From Candidatus Blautia intestinigallinarum (GTDB taxonomy: Bacteria; Bacillota; Clostridia; Lachnospirales; Lachnospiraceae): a stretch of DNA of 64,000 nt. The first letter of the stretch is position 1. Every line of letters begins with the position of its first letter. Shown piece by piece: positions 60,860 to 64,000 of this stretch. The position numbers were made by a program, and so were the translations under genes. Under the pieces are notes generated by a model. It worked only from the letters and a program-made list of their open reading frames with translations. It made no database searches and was not told where the DNA came from. The stretch is taken from the NCBI GenBank assembly GCA_019112635.1, contig DXIX01000023.1, positions 84,485 through 148,484 on the forward strand, given 5' to 3'.

Positions 60860-61564
60860 TTACAATTCCAGAATAAACTTGTCACTTCGGTAGATGGTTC
60901 TCCCCACTTCGATCACCTGTCCCTGGGGCATGGACCGGCACTGATAAGTGAGAACCAGACAGGGCGCATATCCTTGAATATTTAAAAGGGTGCGCTCTTT
61001 TTTGTTTAAGGTAGACACGGTAAGCTGCAGATTCGTACAGTCGAGATCCTGGTATCCATTCTGATGAAAATATTCATAGACAGAGGTAAGAGCCCCGCCT
61101 TCTTTTTCAATGAGAGGAAAAAGTTTTTCCGCCAGATAGCTGATATGAATAGCCGCCGGTTCCCCATCCAGAATCCGCAGCCGGGTCACTTTGTAGACGG
61201 GTTCGTGGCACTCCAGTCCCAGATTGGTGTGAATCAGAGAACCGTCCTTAATCTTACGGCACCCCATATTCCGAGTCTGAAAATGAATTCCCATTTGTTC
61301 CATTTTTTTCGAAAAACTTTCATTGCTCATGGAAAGGCGGATCTTTTTCCGGTTTCCCGAGAAGAAGCTGCCATATCCTTGCAGGGCATAGATATATCCC
61401 ATCTCTTTTAGACGCGCATAGGCTTTCCGGATTTCTGAACGGGGAACCTGAAACCGCACGGCCATCTTATTTTCACTTGGCATTTTCTCGTCTTTTTTAT
61501 AAATTCCCTTCTGAATTTCCTTAATCAAAGTATCAGCAATCGTCTCCCAAGTCCAGGTTTCCAT
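60860..61564 (-). CDS. phnF: GntR/HutC-family regulator, PhnF-like
   Basis: 234 residues. GntR winged helix (~10-75, with KMPSENKMAVRFQVPRSEIRKAYARL shown by MPSENKMAVRFQVPRSEI) and a UTRA ligand-binding domain (~90-234, with YKVTRLRILDGEPAAIHISYL). This is the architecture of PhnF. The gene stands head to head with phnG, so it very likely controls the phosphonate genes. GGAGG precedes the start. The symbol rests mostly on context. Confidence 0.8.
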   Translation of the reverse strand: METWTWETIADTLIKEIQKGIYKKDEKMPSENKMAVRFQVPRSEIRKAYARLKEMGYIYALQGYGSFFSGNRKKIRLSMSNESFSKKMEQMGIHFQTRNMGCRKIKDGSLIHTNLGLECHEPVYKVTRLRILDGEPAAIHISYLAEKLFPLIEKEGGALTSVYEYFHQNGYQDLDCTNLQLTVSTLNKKERTLLNIQGYAPCLVLTYQCRSMPQGQVIEVGRTIYRSDKFILEL

Positions 61565-61602
61565 ATGAATCCTCCAGTATTTCCCTAATTTTTTCGCACT
61601 TC

Positions 61603-61635
61603 ATTATAGCAAAGAGAGCAAATTCTTACAAGAAT
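61603..61635 (-). promoter_or_regulatory. Promoter of the PhnF-like gene with overlapping dyad
   Basis: On the minus strand TTGTAA (61626-61631), 17 bases, TATAAT (61603-61608). The dyad ATTCTT-AC-AAGAAT (61622-61635) covers the -35 box and could be a PhnF operator. On the plus strand a TTGACA at 61703-61708 may be the -35 of the phnG promoter, but I see no matching -10. The rest of the 208-base gap (61565-61772) shows nothing further. Confidence 0.6.
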
Positions 61636-61772
61636 CCCCCTTTCTTTTTACAAAGGTTTTACCTGTCACACTTGGCGCCCTTACAAACCCTTAGTAAGAT
61701 TTTTGACATACGATTTCCCCGTAATCACAGACACAGGCGGGGGAAAGTTTGGAAAATGAGGAGGAATCGAAC

Positions 61773-62195
61773 ATGAACAGACGCGAGGTAACCGCTGTTT
61801 TAGCCGGGGCTTCTGCGAAAGATGTGACAGCGATTGCAGATAAGATCAAAGAACGATGTGAGATCCGGATTCTGAAGCAGCCGCAGAAGACTCTGGTGAT
61901 GGTGAAAGTCCGCGAATCTGTGAAAAAATCTCTCTTTTATCTGGGGGAGGTATTGGCCACAGAATGTATGGTGACGGTCAATGGAGTCAAAGGAGCCAGC
62001 GTTCTTGCGGGAGATGACTTTCAAAAATGTATTTCGGCCGCAGTGATTGATGGCTTTTTGAACGACCAGACCCAGGATCATCAGGAGATCTTAAATGGGA
62101 TCCAGGCGCTGGATGCCAGACAGAAGAAAGAACGGGAGCAGATGAACCGTCAGCTTCGAAAATCAAAAGTAAACTTTAATGTGATGGGAGAATAG
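61773..62195 (+). CDS. phnG: PhnG, C-P lyase core complex subunit
   Basis: 140 residues. It begins MNRREVTAVLAGA, close to E. coli PhnG (homologous start pattern with RQ/RRxxMxVLA), and contains VLATECMVTVNGVKGASVLAGDD. PhnG, H, I and J form the core of the carbon-phosphorus lyase that degrades phosphonates. Start ATG 61773 with GAGGAGG upstream; an upstream TTG at 61749 is not needed. Confidence 0.9.
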   Translation: MNRREVTAVLAGASAKDVTAIADKIKERCEIRILKQPQKTLVMVKVRESVKKSLFYLGEVLATECMVTVNGVKGASVLAGDDFQKCISAAVIDGFLNDQTQDHQEILNGIQALDARQKKEREQMNRQLRKSKVNFNVMGE

Positions 62196-62198
62196 AAA

Positions 62199-62792
62199 AT
62201 GGATCAGACAATCAAAACCGTATATCAGTTTGATTTTGTTCACGATGGACAAAAAGTCTTCCGGGAATTACTGTCTGCCCAGGCAAATCCCGGGCAGATT
62301 CGAACTATCATCCGGCAGGCTGAAAAGTTCGAAGGAGATTACCAGACACTCCTGGCAATCGGGTGCACTCTGCTGGACAATGAGGAGAAAATGTATGTGG
62401 AAAAAAATCCGCGTCTTTGCTCGGAACTTCACAATCTGACCTTGTGCAAAGCGGCAGACCTTGACCAGGCCGATTACGTCTTTCTCTCCTCGGAGATGAA
62501 TTATGGCTCTCTGGAACAGATCTTAAAAAATGTCAGACATGGAACTTATGAAGACCCGCAGGAATCCGCCACGGTGATCCTGCTGTGCTCCCAAATCCAA
62601 GGGGAGGAGCCCATGTGTCTGACCGGACCCGGGGTGGACGGGGAATGTACACAGAATGTTTATCCTTATGTGAAGAAAGCAATTCAGATACGGAACAGAC
62701 TGAAGATTGAATACCCTCTCGGGGTTGATCTGATATTTGCCGACCGGTCGGGAAATCTGCTGGGAATTCCCAGACTGGTGAAAGTAAAGTGA
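62199..62792 (+). CDS. phnH: PhnH, C-P lyase core complex subunit
   Basis: 197 residues. Features: FDFVHDGQKVFRELLSAQANPG at the N-terminus and LTGPGVDGECTQNVYP, then YPLGVDLIFADRSGNLLGIPR at the C-terminus (cited by LGVDLIFAD). PhnH is a scaffolding subunit related to PLP enzymes but without the cofactor. It follows phnG by 3 bases and precedes phnI by 19. Confidence 0.92.
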   Translation: MDQTIKTVYQFDFVHDGQKVFRELLSAQANPGQIRTIIRQAEKFEGDYQTLLAIGCTLLDNEEKMYVEKNPRLCSELHNLTLCKAADLDQADYVFLSSEMNYGSLEQILKNVRHGTYEDPQESATVILLCSQIQGEEPMCLTGPGVDGECTQNVYPYVKKAIQIRNRLKIEYPLGVDLIFADRSGNLLGIPRLVKVK

Positions 62793-62811
62793 GGAAAGGA
62801 GACCGAACATT

Positions 62812-63882
62812 ATGGCTTATGTGGCAGTTACCGGCGGAAAAGAGGCCATTGAACAATCTTTGAAGCTGCTGGAAATCTTCCGGGAGAGCGGTGAGGACAT
62901 CACGATTTCCTGTATCAAAGAAAATATGGGGCTCCTGATTGATAAGATCATGAGCGAGGCCGGTTTCTATTCAAGAGAATACGCGGCGCTGGCGTTAAAA
63001 CAGTGCGAGGGAAGTGTAGAAGAAGCTGTATTCCTGCTCAGAGCATACCGCTCCACCCTTCCTCGAAATTATTACTCCAATCCTGTGGACACCTCCGGCA
63101 TGAGGCTGATCCGCAGAATCTCCGCGGCATTTAAGGATATTCCAGGCGGACAGATTCTAGGTCCGACCTACGATTATTCCCACCGCCTTTTGAATTTCTC
63201 CTTGATGGAGGAAAAATCCCAGGACCGCACAGAACAGCTGCTCAAGATGGAACCAGGGGATGAGGAGATTTCCGGGGAGGATATTCACTGCGGACGGGTG
63301 ACCGACCTTCTGAAAGCGGACGGCGTCATGGCCGACGTGGAACCGGATGACACCGAGCCCTTCGATGTGACTTGCAATCTGCTCACCTTTCCCGCGCCGA
63401 GAAGCGCAAGGCTTCAGACCTTTGCCAGAAGCGATGCCGGATTCTTAGGGGGAATCGCCTACAGTTCTATGAGAGGATATGGGGCGGTACATCCCACCGT
63501 GTCCGAACTTCGCTGCGGCTACCTGGAGATCTGTGTCCCTTACGTCCTGGGAGAAGAGGAGGAGATCTGCATCGGAGAGATTCTGGTGACGGAAGTGGAA
63601 GCTTTGGTTCCCTCCCACACCGAGACAGAGGAGGATTTTGATCAGATGACTCTCTCCGGTGGATACGGACTGATCTTCGGAAGAAATGAAAACAAGGCCA
63701 TCGCCATGTCCATCGCAGACGCCAGTCTGGAGACGGTTGGCGATACGCCTTCCCAGGATGAGGAATTTGTCCTGACCCACGGAGACTGTCTGGAGATGAG
63801 TGGATTTATCTCCCATCTGAAATTACCCCATTACGTGACCTTCCAGTCCAGTCTGGACCGGGTGAGAGCAAAGTCCAGCTAA
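62812..63882 (+). CDS. phnI: PhnI, C-P lyase core complex subunit (nucleosidase)
   Basis: 356 residues. It opens MAYVAVTGGKEAIEQSLKLLE, the usual PhnI start; middle segments REYAALALKQCEGSVEEAVFLLRAYRSTLPR and FLGGIAYSSMRGYGAVHPTVSELRCG are typical, and C-terminal HGDCLEMSGFISHLKLPHYVTFQS matches. PhnI catalyses attachment of the phosphonate to ribose from ATP, with PhnG/H/L. GAAAGGAG lies upstream. phnJ would be expected next. Confidence 0.95.
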   Translation: MAYVAVTGGKEAIEQSLKLLEIFRESGEDITISCIKENMGLLIDKIMSEAGFYSREYAALALKQCEGSVEEAVFLLRAYRSTLPRNYYSNPVDTSGMRLIRRISAAFKDIPGGQILGPTYDYSHRLLNFSLMEEKSQDRTEQLLKMEPGDEEISGEDIHCGRVTDLLKADGVMADVEPDDTEPFDVTCNLLTFPAPRSARLQTFARSDAGFLGGIAYSSMRGYGAVHPTVSELRCGYLEICVPYVLGEEEEICIGEILVTEVEALVPSHTETEEDFDQMTLSGGYGLIFGRNENKAIAMSIADASLETVGDTPSQDEEFVLTHGDCLEMSGFISHLKLPHYVTFQSSLDRVRAKSS

Positions 63883-63900
63883 GAAATGTCAAGAGGTGAT

Positions 63901-63942
63901 ATGAAAAAAGTTAAAATTTTTATAGTAGCGAAAAAAGGGTAA
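63901..63942 (+). other. Mini-ORF after phnI; remaining window end without a recognised gene
   Basis: A 13-residue frame, MKKVKIFIVAKKG, with AAGAGGTGAT as ribosome binding site, begins 18 bases after the phnI stop. It does not resemble PhnJ. The last 58 bases of the window show no recognised gene. In another frame EKRVTLTDHSDILDWL is open for a short span and then stops. This may be a leader, the edge of an inserted element or noise; the window is too short to tell. Confidence 0.3.
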
Positions 63943-64000
63943 CCTTAACAGACCATTCCGATATATTGGATTGGCTGTGAACTAAATTTTGAGAGTGCCG

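Noticed and set aside
63943..64000. Group II intron or insertion sequence end after phnI
   Set aside because: The final GAGAGTGCCG recalls the GTGYG start of group II introns, but too little sequence is available and no terminal repeat can be shown.

Overview
The window reads as chromosomal DNA of a spore-forming, anaerobic Clostridium-related Firmicute, most likely a Lachnospiraceae gut species. The grounds are an RNF complex in the order rnfCDGEAB, an alpha/beta-type small acid-soluble spore protein with a sigma-G-like promoter, GerW and YlbJ sporulation genes, glgC/glgD, DUF6465, a short-form HisG with HisZ, and purine-rich ribosome binding sites (AGGAGG type) throughout. Gene density is high, no gap exceeds about 220 bases, and I see no rRNA, tRNA, CRISPR array or complete insertion sequence.

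Layout. 1-4300: RNF ferredoxin:NAD+ oxidoreductase operon (rnfC cut by the window edge), closed by a strong terminator. 4300-7260: a DUF3783 gene, then glgC-glgD on the minus strand. 7260-12210: an ABC ATPase, a large FtsX-type permease, an intramembrane-sensing type kinase and an OmpR-type regulator. 12280-14740: NusG-II domain protein, Gx transporter and ruvAB. 14840-22790: zapA, a U32 peptidase, an FtsW/RodA protein overlapping a class B penicillin-binding protein, a NUDIX hydrolase, a YtfI-like protein, gerW and a 45-residue membrane protein. 22900-31360: rpmB, Asp23, fatty-acid kinase-like DAK protein, recG, DUF6465, SASP, a divergent methylglyoxal synthase, rsmD, coaD, a coiled-coil protein and ylbJ. 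31440-39910: PepD-like dipeptidase, M23 peptidase, small alarmone synthetase, HAD hydrolase, YgiQ radical SAM protein, an unknown membrane protein, RluA-type pseudouridine synthase, lepB and recU.

39900-46680 is a histidine operon (hisZ, G, D, B, IE). Its last biosynthetic protein carries an N-terminal HisF-like barrel that has lost both catalytic aspartates. The next gene, 12 bases on, is a MATE transporter joined in frame to a complete DarA/PstA-type cyclic-di-AMP receptor domain; a good internal ribosome binding site and ATG precede the receptor part. I consider this the most unusual object in the window. 46690-49510 is a minus-strand ABC-2 exporter with its XRE regulator.

49736-54826 looks like a functional module: a soluble cupin-PocR-LytS-type kinase, an AraC-type response regulator, an AGCS amino acid:sodium symporter and a divergent SHMT-like PLP enzyme. 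A perfect 14-bp inverted repeat lies just before the symporter start, with its right arm on the ribosome binding site. The rest holds a Tim44-like exported protein, an aldo/keto reductase with ferredoxin tail, a TraX protein, a threonine aldolase-like enzyme, an acetyltransferase, a LysR regulator, and a PhnF-like regulator divergent from phnGHI of the C-P lyase pathway. phnJ does not follow immediately within the window.
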